From JABWCQ01 sp964530625 (GTDB lineage Bacteria; Electryoneota; RPQS01): a stretch of 64,000 bases of DNA. Under the pieces are notes generated by a model. That model was not told where the DNA came from, did no database searches, and was given only the letters and a program-made list of their open reading frames with translations. The stretch spans positions 1 to 64,000 of the forward strand of contig CAZHAK010000006.1 in the NCBI GenBank assembly GCA_964530625.1. Reading direction: 5' to 3'. A program made the position numbers and the translations under genes. Positions 32,673 through 42,222 of this stretch are shown here, one piece after another (position 1 is the first letter of the stretch; each line of letters begins with the position of its first letter).

Positions 32673-35600
32673 GCGCGGATTTCGTGCATCTGCATAATCA
32701 TTCTGAATTCAGCCTGCTTGATGGAGCCTGCAAGGTCACTGATCTTGTCCAGCGCACCGTTGAACTGGGCATGCCCGCGATTGCCTTGACCGATCATGGT
32801 GCGCTGCATGGCGCCGTGGATTTCTATTCAATCTGCAAGTCAAATGGCGTTCAACCGATTATTGGATGCGAAGTCTATATCTGCAAAGATCGGCACGAAA
32901 AAACCGGAGGACAAAAGAGTCGCGGCGGTGAATACGCGAACCATCTGCTCTTGCTCGCTAAAGACGAAGTCGGTTACAAAAACCTCGTCAAGCTCTCGTC
33001 TATTGGTTACACCGAAGGCTTTTATTATCGCCCCAGAATTGACTCGGGCCTACTGGCACAACACCGCGAAGGCCTGATCGCCACCAGCGGCTGTATGTCT
33101 TCCGAGATTCCGACGCTCTATTTGGCAGGAGACGATGCCGGAGCATGGGAGAAAGCCATGTGGTATCGCGATCTGTTCGGTGATGACTTCTATATTGAAG
33201 TCCAGCGACACAACCTGTCAGAGGAAGTACCGCTCAATAAACAGCTCGTCAAACTCGCGAAGAAACTCGGCTCAAAGCTGATCGCGACAAACGACACGCA
33301 CTATCTGCACAAAACCCACGCCGAAGCGCACGACTGTCTGCTCTGTATCGGCACCGGGAAAAGCGTGTCCGACGTTGAGCGTATGAAGTTTGACACGGAC
33401 GAGTTTTATCTCAAGACTCCCAAGGAGATGAGTGAACTTTTCAGCGACATACCCGAGGCTTTGCTCAACACCCGTGAAGTCGCCGAGAAGTGCAACATCT
33501 CGCTTGACTTTTCTGCTCGCCATCTGCCGCGCTTTCCGCTGCCCGATGGTGAAGAAAATGAAACTGCTTACCTCACCAAGCTCGCACGAGTAGGAATGTC
33601 GCGCCGTTACCGCGACATTTCTCCGGAACTCGAAGATCGATTGAATTATGAATTGCGCGTCATCGAGCAGATGGGTTTCTCCGGCTACTTCTTAATCGTG
33701 TCCGATTTTGTCCGTTATGCGCGCTCGATTGATGTGCCTGTCGGACCGGGTCGCGGGTCTGCGGCAGGATCAATCGTCTGCTACGCGCTGGGGATCACCA
33801 GTCTCGATCCGATTCGCTTCGATCTATATTTCGAGCGCTTCCTGAATCCTGAACGTATCTCGATGCCCGATATTGACATTGACTTTCACGATGAAGGTCG
33901 CGCCAAAGTCATTGAGTATGTCCGTGAAAAATACGGAGCCGAGTCCGTCGCGCAAATCATCACCTTTGGTCGCCTGAAAGCACGCGCCGTGGTCCGCGAC
34001 GTTGGTCGCGTCTTAGGAATGAGCTATGCCGACATGGACAAGCTCGCCAAAAAAATTCCGGACGGCCCTTCTTCCAGTCTCGAGAATGCCACCGACGGAA
34101 ATCCAGAACTGAGTCAATTACTAAGCGAGCGTGAAGATTTTCGTAAAGTCTGGGAAGTTGGCGGAGCGCTGGAAGGCCTCTGCCGTCACGCGTCCACACA
34201 CGCTGCCGGAGTGGTTATTACTCCCGGCCCGCTCACAGATTACGTCCCGCTCTTTCGCCAGTCCGACGGATCAATCACCACCCAGTTCGACATGAACATC
34301 GTGGATAAGATTGGTTTACTCAAGATGGACTTCCTCGGACTGCGCACGTTGAACGTCATTGATTTGTGTTCGCAAATGCTTGTTAAGCGAGGCGTCACCC
34401 TCGATCTTGATACTATATACGAATCGTTTGACGAGAAAACCTATGACTTGCTCGGGCGCGGTGATACGACGGGCGTCTTTCAGCTTGAATCGGGTGGTAT
34501 GCGCGAGTGGTTGACCAAGTTAAAACCCAATTGTATCGACGATATCGTCGCGATGGTCGCGCTCTATCGCCCCGGCCCAATGAATATGATCGGCGACTTC
34601 ATTGACCGCAAGCATGGCCGCACCGCCGTCTCCTACTTGCACCCAAAACTTGAACCCATCCTCAAGCAAACCTACGGCGTCATCGTCTATCAGGAGCAAG
34701 TGCTTCGTATCGCGCGCGACGTCGCGGGCTTTACGCTGGGCCGAGCCGACATCTTGCGCAAAGCCATGGGCAAAAAGCAAAAAGAGGAGATGGAAAAGGT
34801 TCGCATCGAGTTCGTTCAAGGCTGCCTCAGTCACAGCGGCCTGAGCAAAAAACTTGCCGAAGAGATCTATGAACTCGTGCGCAAGTTTTCGGAATACGGC
34901 TTCGTAAAAGCTCACGCCGCCTGCTACGCCGTCTTGGCTTATCAGACGGCCTATCTGAAAGCGAACTACCCCGCCGAATTCATGGCCTCCGTCATCGCGT
35001 CCTATCACGGTGATACCAAACAGATGCCGAAGATCATCAATGACGCCCGCCGCAACAATGTCGAAGTCCTGCCGCCTGATGTCAATCAGTCCGATAGAAA
35101 TTTCGCGGTCGTCGGTGGGGCGGTGCGCTGCGGTCTGGAAAATATCAAAAACATTGGCGCTGCACCCGTCGAATCCATCATAACTTCACGCGAAAAAGAC
35201 GGCTTCTTTACAAGCTTCTTTGACCTCGCTACCCGTGTAGATTCGCGCGTTGTCAATCGCAAAGTCATTGAGAGTTTAATCGGCGCTGGCGCGCTGGACA
35301 GCTTGCCCGGAAATCGCGGCCAATTCTTCGCGTCAATTGAGGCCTTCCTATCTTATTCGATTGAAAAAGAGCGCGAGCGTGATTTCGGTCAATCTTCATT
35401 GTTCGGTGAGGCCGCTGGCACAATGGCATTGGAACCCAAACTGCCGGATGTGCATGATCAAAGTTTTGAAGAAAAAATCTCACGCGAAAAGGATCTCTTA
35501 GGCTTCTATGCCTCCGGTCACCCGCTCGATCAGGAAAAAGAAATAATCGAGATTATTACCAATGCCGCGCTCGGTGATACCTCGGAACTCGCTGATCAAG

Positions 35601-36100
35601 ACACTGTTCGGCTCGGTGGCGTGGTTACCGATATTCGTCGTCAGGTCACGCGCAAAGGCAAACCGATGGCGACGATGACTTTTGAAGACTACACCGGTTC
35701 AGCCGAGATTCTCGTCTTTGCCGATGCGCTTGAGAATTACCTTCATTTGATCAAGAAAGACGCTAAACTGATCGTCGTCGCCCGCGTCACCCGCCGCGAA
35801 GACGAAGAACCCAAGTTTATCGCTGAAGAAGTGTTCACGATTGAAGAGGCAAAAGCAAGCTTCACGAGAAAACTGTTGATTCATCTTGCGCCACAGCCTG
35901 GATTGGAAAACACCTTAAACGCGCTCGAGGATCTCTTTGCGCATCATAATGGCAACGTTGAGATTCTCTTCAAAGTCCAACAGGACGGCGAAGATCGATA
36001 CATACGCTCGCGTCGCTACCGCCTGAAAACGTCGCTCGACGTGCTGTCTCAGGTGCGAAGCGTCATCGGCGAAAAAAATGTGGAGTGCTTGTGGCAATGA
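32669..36100 (+). CDS. dnaE: DNA polymerase III alpha subunit
   Basis: This 1143-residue replicative polymerase has the N-terminal PHP domain (FVHLHNHSEFSLLDG), the polymerase core with GPGRGSAAGSIVCYALGIT and the catalytic Asp motif PDIDIDF, the SEYGFVKAHAACYA beta-binding/finger region, a helix-hairpin-helix segment, and a C-terminal OB fold (VRLGGVVTDIRRQV). The length is typical of DnaE1. The start overlaps murA and the stop overlaps rimO, both as ATGA. No dnaQ or polC is visible in the window. Confidence 0.98.
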   Translation: MSADFVHLHNHSEFSLLDGACKVTDLVQRTVELGMPAIALTDHGALHGAVDFYSICKSNGVQPIIGCEVYICKDRHEKTGGQKSRGGEYANHLLLLAKDEVGYKNLVKLSSIGYTEGFYYRPRIDSGLLAQHREGLIATSGCMSSEIPTLYLAGDDAGAWEKAMWYRDLFGDDFYIEVQRHNLSEEVPLNKQLVKLAKKLGSKLIATNDTHYLHKTHAEAHDCLLCIGTGKSVSDVERMKFDTDEFYLKTPKEMSELFSDIPEALLNTREVAEKCNISLDFSARHLPRFPLPDGEENETAYLTKLARVGMSRRYRDISPELEDRLNYELRVIEQMGFSGYFLIVSDFVRYARSIDVPVGPGRGSAAGSIVCYALGITSLDPIRFDLYFERFLNPERISMPDIDIDFHDEGRAKVIEYVREKYGAESVAQIITFGRLKARAVVRDVGRVLGMSYADMDKLAKKIPDGPSSSLENATDGNPELSQLLSEREDFRKVWEVGGALEGLCRHASTHAAGVVITPGPLTDYVPLFRQSDGSITTQFDMNIVDKIGLLKMDFLGLRTLNVIDLCSQMLVKRGVTLDLDTIYESFDEKTYDLLGRGDTTGVFQLESGGMREWLTKLKPNCIDDIVAMVALYRPGPMNMIGDFIDRKHGRTAVSYLHPKLEPILKQTYGVIVYQEQVLRIARDVAGFTLGRADILRKAMGKKQKEEMEKVRIEFVQGCLSHSGLSKKLAEEIYELVRKFSEYGFVKAHAACYAVLAYQTAYLKANYPAEFMASVIASYHGDTKQMPKIINDARRNNVEVLPPDVNQSDRNFAVVGGAVRCGLENIKNIGAAPVESIITSREKDGFFTSFFDLATRVDSRVVNRKVIESLIGAGALDSLPGNRGQFFASIEAFLSYSIEKERERDFGQSSLFGEAAGTMALEPKLPDVHDQSFEEKISREKDLLGFYASGHPLDQEKEIIEIITNAALGDTSELADQDTVRLGGVVTDIRRQVTRKGKPMATMTFEDYTGSAEILVFADALENYLHLIKKDAKLIVVARVTRREDEEPKFIAEEVFTIEEAKASFTRKLLIHLAPQPGLENTLNALEDLFAHHNGNVEILFKVQQDGEDRYIRSRRYRLKTSLDVLSQVRSVIGEKNVECLWQ

Positions 36101-37476
36101 AGCGGCATTGCGCTGCGGAATTGCGTCCGCAGCGAGTCATGATACAAACTCTCGGCTGTGCGAAAAACACCGTGGACAGCGACACCCTTGCAGGTTTCCT
36201 GAAGCAAGGCGGCTTTGAGTACGTCGAGCGCGAGTCGCAGGCGGATGTCGTAGTCGTCAACACCTGCGGCTTTATTGATGACGCGAAAGTCGAATCCATT
36301 CAAGTCATGTTGGAAGCTGTTCGTTGGAAACAAGCGCGCAAAGGCCGGCGCGTTTTCGCCATGGGCTGCCTGACTCAGCGCGACGGTCCTGAAATTCGTG
36401 ACGAGCTGCCCGAACTCGACGGGGTATTCGGTATTGGAGAGTGGACGGGAATGCTTTCCGCGCTCGGAGCAAATCCATTGAGTGTTCTGGATTCCCCGAG
36501 TGTTACGATGTTCAGCGGGAATGCCGGGCCCGGTTCAGCTTACTTGCGAATTTCTGACGGCTGCTCACACGCCTGCGCCTTTTGTTCGATTCCGCAAATG
36601 CGAGGTCTCTATCGCAGTGAGCCGATGGAAAAACTTGTTGCCGAAGCTCGCCTGTTGGCGCGCACTGGCGTAAAAGAGTTGCTGATTATAGGTCAAGAAA
36701 CCACAAGCTACGGCGTGGACCTCTATCGCAAGCGTATGTTGGTCGAGTTGTGCAATCAGCTCTCAGACATAGACGGTATCGAGTGGATCCGCATCTTATA
36801 CGCGCATCCACCTTCAGCTCCGCCCAAATTTATGACTGAGCTCGCCCTCGTGCCCAAGCTCGCAGCTTATCTCGATTTTCCCATCGAGCACGCATCCGAG
36901 AAAATGCTCAAGCTCATGAACCGCAAGACTACCACGGCGAAAATGAAGGAATCCATTGATGCGTTCCGCAATGGACGCGATGATGTTTGTGTGCGCACGA
37001 CTGTCTTAGTAGGGTTTCCCGGCGAAACCGATGCGGACTTCGAAAGCCTCTACCGCTACATGGAAGATGTCAGGTTCGAGCGCGCGGGTGTTTTCACATA
37101 TTCTCCGCAAGTTGGTACAACAGGCGCGGAGCTTCCCGGCCGTGTCGAAGAGGGGGTCGCCTTGGATCGCTTGGACCGACTGATGAAACTGCAAAAGCAA
37201 ATCTGCTTGGAACGGCACAAGAGCCTCGTGGGCACAACGATTCCCGTTCTGATTGAGCGCAACACGCGTGACGCTTCATGGGGCCGCAGCGCGTGGGACG
37301 CTCCCGACATTGATGCGCGAGTCAGAGTGCGCGGCACTCTGACCCCTGGTGTTCTGCACATGGTGAACGTGACCGGAGCTGCCGCCTATCAGCTCGATGC
37401 CGTTCCGGTTCATATGGCTAATCAGCAACGGAGTGATTCATGCGGAAGCTTTGCGCTGCCTGTCTTGTCGCGCTGA
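36097..37476 (+). CDS. rimO: Ribosomal protein S12 methylthiotransferase RimO
   Basis: This 459-residue radical-SAM enzyme thiomethylates an Asp of ribosomal protein uS12. The N-terminal MTTase domain has cysteines in TLGCAKNTVDSD, VNTCGF and MGCLTQR for the auxiliary iron-sulfur cluster. The radical-SAM CxxxCxxC is CSHACAFC. A TRAM-like C-terminal domain is present but short. The SDG-CSHACAFCSIPQMRG context favours RimO over MiaB. ATG 36097 overlaps the dnaE stop; an upstream GTG at 36085 is also open. The 3' end overlaps the next gene by 37 bases. Confidence 0.94.
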   Translation: MKRHCAAELRPQRVMIQTLGCAKNTVDSDTLAGFLKQGGFEYVERESQADVVVVNTCGFIDDAKVESIQVMLEAVRWKQARKGRRVFAMGCLTQRDGPEIRDELPELDGVFGIGEWTGMLSALGANPLSVLDSPSVTMFSGNAGPGSAYLRISDGCSHACAFCSIPQMRGLYRSEPMEKLVAEARLLARTGVKELLIIGQETTSYGVDLYRKRMLVELCNQLSDIDGIEWIRILYAHPPSAPPKFMTELALVPKLAAYLDFPIEHASEKMLKLMNRKTTTAKMKESIDAFRNGRDDVCVRTTVLVGFPGETDADFESLYRYMEDVRFERAGVFTYSPQVGTTGAELPGRVEEGVALDRLDRLMKLQKQICLERHKSLVGTTIPVLIERNTRDASWGRSAWDAPDIDARVRVRGTLTPGVLHMVNVTGAAAYQLDAVPVHMANQQRSDSCGSFALPVLSR

Positions 37477-38681
37477 CTCTGCTGGTCGCAACCTCCGACG
37501 CGCAGCGCCCCCAAGGCGCTGATGCGGAAACACGCGGCTTTCGCTGCCGCTCCGGACAGAGGCTATCCATTAAACCAGACAGTGCGCTGATTTTTGTCGC
37601 GTTGTCTGTTCCATATGATAATTTGACCTTTGTGCGCGGGCAACAAAGCGGATTCGTGGCGCGTTTCGAAGCAGCCTTCACTCTGATTGACGGTGAAGGA
37701 TTTCTTGCTGCTGAGCGCAGCCTCCTAATTGAGGTACCGACCGATGCGTTCAAAGATACCAACAGCCGCACCCTGAACGCGATTCGCACCGAAGAGTTCT
37801 ATGTCAAACCGGGCGATTACAAAGTTTCGGTTACCATCACTGACCGCGAAACCAAACGAAAGCGCAGATGGACCGGGGACGTCTCCGCCGCACTAATGGA
37901 TTCAGTGCTGTCCGTCTCAGATTTATACTGGCTTGAAGCAGATAGCTCTGCCGACGGTCAGGATACGCCGCGTGTCCTCGAAAATTTCTCCAATAGAGAA
38001 GAGCCTGCGCTTATCGCGATTGACTTGGTCTCCGTGGCAACGGATTCCTTGCTGATTACCTGGAACGTTTTAGGCGAGGATGACAAGCCTGTCGCCACTT
38101 CTTCAGAGAGTATGCTTCCCACTGGAGACGTGCAACGCCTTGACTTTCCGGTCGTCTTGATGAACTTGCCCGTCCAGAAATACAAGATTGAGTTTGAAGC
38201 GTTAGGTTCGGGCCGCCGCGAAGCGCGGAGCGTATCCTTCGCGGTCAATATTCCCGGGATTCCCTCGTCCATCAATGATCTTGGTCTAGCGATTCGTCAA
38301 GTCAAGTACATCGCCAGCGCGGAAGAAAACCGTCGCCTGCGTTCAGCTTCCGTCATAGACCGCGAACAACTCTTCCGCGAGTTTTGGAAAAGGCGTGACC
38401 CGAGCCCCGACACGCCGCGCAATGAGTTGATGGAAGAGTATTACTTCAGAGTCGAATACTCTAACGAAAAATTCTCCACTCATCGCGCTGGCTGGGAAAC
38501 CGATCGTGGCCGTATCTTCATTATGTATGGCGAGCCCACCGATATCGAGCGTCATCCGTTCGAATCGGATTCGCGGCCTTATGAAATCTGGTTTTACCAC
38601 AACTTGAATCGTCGTTTTGTCTTCGTGGATTACACAGGTTTCGGTGATTACACTCTCGCAGGTCCGCAATGGGGCTACTGA
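37440..38681 (+). CDS. GWxTD-domain protein, secreted, function unknown
   Basis: This 413-residue protein has a signal peptide (CLVALTLLVATSDAQ). Residues about 300-413 form a GWxTD domain: FWKRRDPSPDTPRNELMEEYY, then AGWETDRGRIFIMYGEP and PYEIWFYHN. Such domains are found in exported proteins of FCB-group, Acidobacteria and related lineages, and their biochemical role is not established. The central part looks beta-rich. GGAG lies six bases before ATG 37440, inside the rimO end, so the 37-base overlap looks genuine. Confidence 0.85.
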   Translation: MRKLCAACLVALTLLVATSDAQRPQGADAETRGFRCRSGQRLSIKPDSALIFVALSVPYDNLTFVRGQQSGFVARFEAAFTLIDGEGFLAAERSLLIEVPTDAFKDTNSRTLNAIRTEEFYVKPGDYKVSVTITDRETKRKRRWTGDVSAALMDSVLSVSDLYWLEADSSADGQDTPRVLENFSNREEPALIAIDLVSVATDSLLITWNVLGEDDKPVATSSESMLPTGDVQRLDFPVVLMNLPVQKYKIEFEALGSGRREARSVSFAVNIPGIPSSINDLGLAIRQVKYIASAEENRRLRSASVIDREQLFREFWKRRDPSPDTPRNELMEEYYFRVEYSNEKFSTHRAGWETDRGRIFIMYGEPTDIERHPFESDSRPYEIWFYHNLNRRFVFVDYTGFGDYTLAGPQWGY

Positions 38682-38685
38682 GCAC

Positions 38686-39624
38686 GTGCTGAAACCGCTT
38701 CACTCTGGCGCGACGATTGGCATCTCCGCACCCGCTGGACCTGTCAAGCGAGAAAAACTTGAACAAGCCGTCGCGCGACTACACACGCTTGGCTTTCGCA
38801 CGAAACTCTCCGCAAGTGTCTTCGGCAAACACGGTTTTCTTTCCGCGACCGACGAGACTCGCAAGCGCGAACTGGAAGATCTTTTTTCAGATCCCGAAGT
38901 TGATTCAGTCTGGTGCGCGCGAGGAGGAGTCGGGTCGTCACGCTTGTTAGGATGTCTGAACCTTGAGTTGATTGCAAAATCTGATAAACCATTTTTGGGT
39001 TTCTCGGACATCACTGCGCTGCAATGGGCGATGTGGGCTAAACACCGAGCGATCACGTTTACCGGCCCCTTGGCGATTGAGTTTGATGGCACGTTGACAA
39101 GAGAGACGGAGCAGTTTTCCGTTCAAATGCTCACGGATACTCTCTCCAACAATTGGTTGGACAGCTTTCCGACCGCGACTCCGAACTATCTTCGCAAAGG
39201 CGCGCGCGAAATTATCGCTCCCGTCATGCCCGGCAACTTAACCATGATCTCAACCTTGCTCGGCACGAAGTGGATGCCAGACTTGCGTGGTCATATTCTT
39301 GTCATCGAAGATATCGCCGAGCCTGCCTATCGTATGGACAGATTGCTCTTTCATTTGAAAAATGCCGGAGTTTTCGCAAATCTCGCGGCCCTGATTGTAG
39401 GTGATTTCTGTTGGCAAGAGGAGGATTGCGAGAGCCGCGAGCGCATGACAGAGAGTCTGCTCGATGCGACTAAAGGAACAAGCTATCCTATCGTTACCGA
39501 GTTTCCTTATGGACACGGCGCCACCCGCATGACTTTGCCAGTCGGTTCGCCCGTGCGAGTGAGTCTTGCGGAAAACAAGTTAGCGATGTCATTTGCCATT
39601 TCACCTTTTGCACCTTCGGTCTGA
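38686..39624 (+). CDS. Muramoyl-tetrapeptide LD-carboxypeptidase, S66 family
   Basis: This 312-residue serine peptidase removes the terminal D-Ala from tetrapeptide stems during wall recycling, or related bonds in MccF-type members. It has the nucleophile-elbow region CARGGVGSSRLL, the Glu in VIEDIAEPAYRMDR and the His in PYGHGATRMTLPVG. GTG 38686 is four bases after the upstream stop and places the conserved ATIGISAPAGPV strand near residue 8. The frame continues upstream to 38617, but those residues overlap the GWxTD gene. Confidence 0.92.
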   Translation: MLKPLHSGATIGISAPAGPVKREKLEQAVARLHTLGFRTKLSASVFGKHGFLSATDETRKRELEDLFSDPEVDSVWCARGGVGSSRLLGCLNLELIAKSDKPFLGFSDITALQWAMWAKHRAITFTGPLAIEFDGTLTRETEQFSVQMLTDTLSNNWLDSFPTATPNYLRKGAREIIAPVMPGNLTMISTLLGTKWMPDLRGHILVIEDIAEPAYRMDRLLFHLKNAGVFANLAALIVGDFCWQEEDCESRERMTESLLDATKGTSYPIVTEFPYGHGATRMTLPVGSPVRVSLAENKLAMSFAISPFAPSV

Positions 39625-39627
39625 AGC

Positions 39628-40245
39628 ATGCGCATCGCTTTTTTCGCATCCGGCAACGGGTCAACTTTTCAGGCGCTTGTTGAAGCAATCAACAACGAAA
39701 AATTGTCCGTCACGCCTGCGCTGCTGATTTGCTCCAACTCAAAAGCACGTGTAATCGAGCGTGCCAAAAACCTGAGTGTCCCGTCGTCCGTCGTGTCGCG
39801 CAAAGAATACCTGACCACGACCGAACACGCGGAAGCGTTGCTGGCCGCGTTGTCGGTCAGCAGTTGTGATTTTATTTGCCTGTGCGGCTACACGGAACTT
39901 GTCCCTCCGCAAGTGGTCGCCAGTTTTCGCAATCGCATTCTGAACATTCACCCCGCGCTCCTGCCCGCTTTCGGCGGAAAGGGCATGTACGGCCACAGAG
40001 TGCATGAGGCCGTCATTGCCTACGGCGCGAGAATTTCCGGTGCCACCGTTCACGTCGTGGACGAAGAGTACGACCACGGTCCCATCATCGCCCAACAAGC
40101 CGTGCTCGTGTATCCAAATGATTCACCGGAATCATTAGCCGAGCGCGTGCAGCTGGTCGAAAAGTCTCTTTATGTCGCCGCGCTCCGCCTGTTCGCAAGA
40201 GACAAAATTCACATTGAAAACCGTAAAGTAACGATTCTCCCGTAG
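39628..40245 (+). CDS. purN: Phosphoribosylglycinamide formyltransferase
   Basis: This 205-residue enzyme transfers the formyl group of 10-formyl-tetrahydrofolate to GAR in purine synthesis. The phosphate-binding FFASGNGSTFQAL and the catalytic NIHPALLPAFGGKGMYG with its Asn-His pair are clear, as is GATVHVVDEEYDHGPII. It precedes purH by ten bases; together they perform both formyl transfers of the pathway. Confidence 0.97.
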   Translation: MRIAFFASGNGSTFQALVEAINNEKLSVTPALLICSNSKARVIERAKNLSVPSSVVSRKEYLTTTEHAEALLAALSVSSCDFICLCGYTELVPPQVVASFRNRILNIHPALLPAFGGKGMYGHRVHEAVIAYGARISGATVHVVDEEYDHGPIIAQQAVLVYPNDSPESLAERVQLVEKSLYVAALRLFARDKIHIENRKVTILP

Positions 40246-40255
40246 CATTTTTCCC

Positions 40256-41794
40256 ATGATAAAGATTCGCCGCGCTCTGCTGTCTGTTAGTGACAAAACT
40301 AATCTTGTTAGTCTTGCCAAAGCTCTACACGATCATAGAGTCGAACTCATAGCGTCAGGCGGAACTGCCAAAGCGATCATGGATGTCGGGCTTCCCGTTA
40401 TCGAAGTAGCGGAGTTCACAGGTTCGCCCGAAGCGATGGAAGGCCGCATCAAAACCCTGCATCCGCGTATTCACGGCGGTATGCTGGCGCGGCGGAATCA
40501 CGCGGGCGACGTTGCCGACATGAAGCGGCTGGGCCTCGACCCGATTGATCTCCTGGTGGTCAACTTTTATCCTTTCGCGGAAACTCTTGCCAAAGGAATA
40601 TCCGATGAAGAGACTAACGAAAACATTGATGTCGGCGGCCCTTCAATGGTTCGTGCCGCGGTCAAGAATCGCAAACACATTGCCGTGCTGACCAACATCG
40701 CGCAATACGAAGAATTCCTAAGAGAGTTCAACGCGGGCGACGGTGCAATCAGCGAAAAACTCGCGGACAAGCTGGGCCGACACGCGTTCATGGAACTCGT
40801 TGCCTATGACGGAGCCATCGCAAACTGGCTTAACCCCGACGACTTCCACGCGCTCGCCTTGCATAAATCCCGCGAACTGCGCTACGGAGAAAATCCGCAC
40901 CAAAAGGCCGCGCTCTACGCTTCTTATTCCGAGAGTGTAACAGGGCTTGTCGCAGCTGACAAGCTTTCCGGCAAACAGCTTTCCTACAACAATCTGCTGG
41001 ATGCCGACGGTGCGCTAGCACTCTTGGGAGAATTCACCGAGTGCGCTTGTGTGATTATCAAGCACGTCACACCCTGCGGCGTCGGTCTCGGCGCGACGCC
41101 CGCGCTGGCCATAAAAACCGCGTTGAAAACCGATCCTGTCTCAGCCTTTGGCGGCATCGTAGCCGTCAATAAAGTCTTTGACGAAGAGGCCGCGCGTACG
41201 CTCGTGGACATGTTCTTGGAGATTATTCTCGCACCGGAGTTCACAGACGGCGCGCGAGAAGTCTTAGCCAAGAAGAAAGCGTTACGTCTAATAACCTTCG
41301 ATCTTGCAGCTTTGCAGAATAGACCAGCCGCAAACGAATTGCGAGCTATCTGGGGCGGATACCTGCTGCAAGAAAAGGATTCCAGCTTCCCCGAATGGGC
41401 GGACGCCAAGCCCGTTACCAAACGGAAACCTACAACTGAAGAAATGGCCGCTATGAAACTCGGTTGGATTGTCGGCAAACACGTGCGCTCAAACGCAATC
41501 GTATTCTCGTCAAGCGAAGGCACCCTCGGTATCGGCGCAGGCCAAATGTCCCGCGTGGATTCCACTCGCTTCGCCGTGCTAAAAGCGGAAGTTGCCTCCT
41601 TGTCCCTGAAAGGTTCCGTTTGCGCGTCAGACGCGTTCTTCCCCTTTCGCGACGGACTTGACTTTATCGCAAGCGCAGGCGCGACCGCAGTCGTACAACC
41701 TGGTGGCAGTGTGAGGGACGAGGAAGTTATCGCTGCCGCGGATGAACACAATATCGCCATGATCTTCACAGGTCGAAGACACTTCAAACATTGA
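40256..41794 (+). CDS. purH: Bifunctional AICAR transformylase / IMP cyclohydrolase
   Basis: This 512-residue enzyme carries out the last two steps of IMP synthesis. The N-terminal MGS-like cyclohydrolase domain begins RRALLSVSDKTNLVSLAKAL. The transformylase domain has RYGENPHQKAA, IIKHVTPCGVGLG, the catalytic Lys-His and SDAFFPFRDGLD near the C-terminus. The length is typical. A long open frame on the opposite strand is a shadow of its codon bias. Confidence 0.98.
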   Translation: MIKIRRALLSVSDKTNLVSLAKALHDHRVELIASGGTAKAIMDVGLPVIEVAEFTGSPEAMEGRIKTLHPRIHGGMLARRNHAGDVADMKRLGLDPIDLLVVNFYPFAETLAKGISDEETNENIDVGGPSMVRAAVKNRKHIAVLTNIAQYEEFLREFNAGDGAISEKLADKLGRHAFMELVAYDGAIANWLNPDDFHALALHKSRELRYGENPHQKAALYASYSESVTGLVAADKLSGKQLSYNNLLDADGALALLGEFTECACVIIKHVTPCGVGLGATPALAIKTALKTDPVSAFGGIVAVNKVFDEEAARTLVDMFLEIILAPEFTDGAREVLAKKKALRLITFDLAALQNRPAANELRAIWGGYLLQEKDSSFPEWADAKPVTKRKPTTEEMAAMKLGWIVGKHVRSNAIVFSSSEGTLGIGAGQMSRVDSTRFAVLKAEVASLSLKGSVCASDAFFPFRDGLDFIASAGATAVVQPGGSVRDEEVIAAADEHNIAMIFTGRRHFKH

Positions 41795-41803
41795 GATGAC
41801 ATC

Positions 41804-42145
41804 ATGACAAAGTGGCCCAAAAGCCTGAAAAAACCACTCTACGTCCGTCCGCCGTCGCGCGTGCGCTATATGGGGAAAAATTATATCGTCAAACGGGATG
41901 TCTCAGGCGCAATCTACGCCTTGATCGGACGCATGACACGCAAGCTTCCTTCTATTGAAGAAGCCATCGTAGCGGCACAAAATCAAAAACTTGTCTGTAC
42001 GTGGGGAGCCTACTATTCCGTCTATGTGAAAGTGGAACCCGAAGAGCAGCCGCTAATTCTTGAGTATCTGTGGGCCGAAGAAAGAAAGCGCGGAATTATG
42101 CCGCCGGATATGTCCGAAGGCATTGTCTTGTCTGATGAAGGTTAG
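41804..42145 (+). CDS. Conserved-looking small protein of unknown function
   Basis: This 113-residue basic protein has no recognised domain. It begins MTKWPKSLKKPLYV, has a compact mixed alpha/beta look (KNYIVKRDVSGAIYALIGRM), a helix SIEEAIVAAQNQ, and a Tyr/Glu-rich end. There is no signal peptide or membrane segment. It lies nine bases after purH and 77 bases before mreB. Codon use matches its neighbours, so it is probably a real cytoplasmic protein. Confidence 0.75.
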   Translation: MTKWPKSLKKPLYVRPPSRVRYMGKNYIVKRDVSGAIYALIGRMTRKLPSIEEAIVAAQNQKLVCTWGAYYSVYVKVEPEEQPLILEYLWAEERKRGIMPPDMSEGIVLSDEG

Positions 42146-42222
42146 GTCAGGTCACGGCGGTTAGGGAAGTGACGTTAAATTGACATCGTCACCGAATTCG
42201 CAGCAAAGTAATTGAGGAGCAT

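Noticed and set aside
40984..41820. 278-codon open frame on the minus strand opposite purH
   Set aside because: purH is intact and unmistakable on the plus strand; the reverse frame has no family motifs and is a shadow of codon bias.
42178..42210. TTGACA at 42180-42185 as an mreB promoter
   Set aside because: No acceptable -10 hexamer lies 16-18 bases downstream (17-base position reads GCAAAG).
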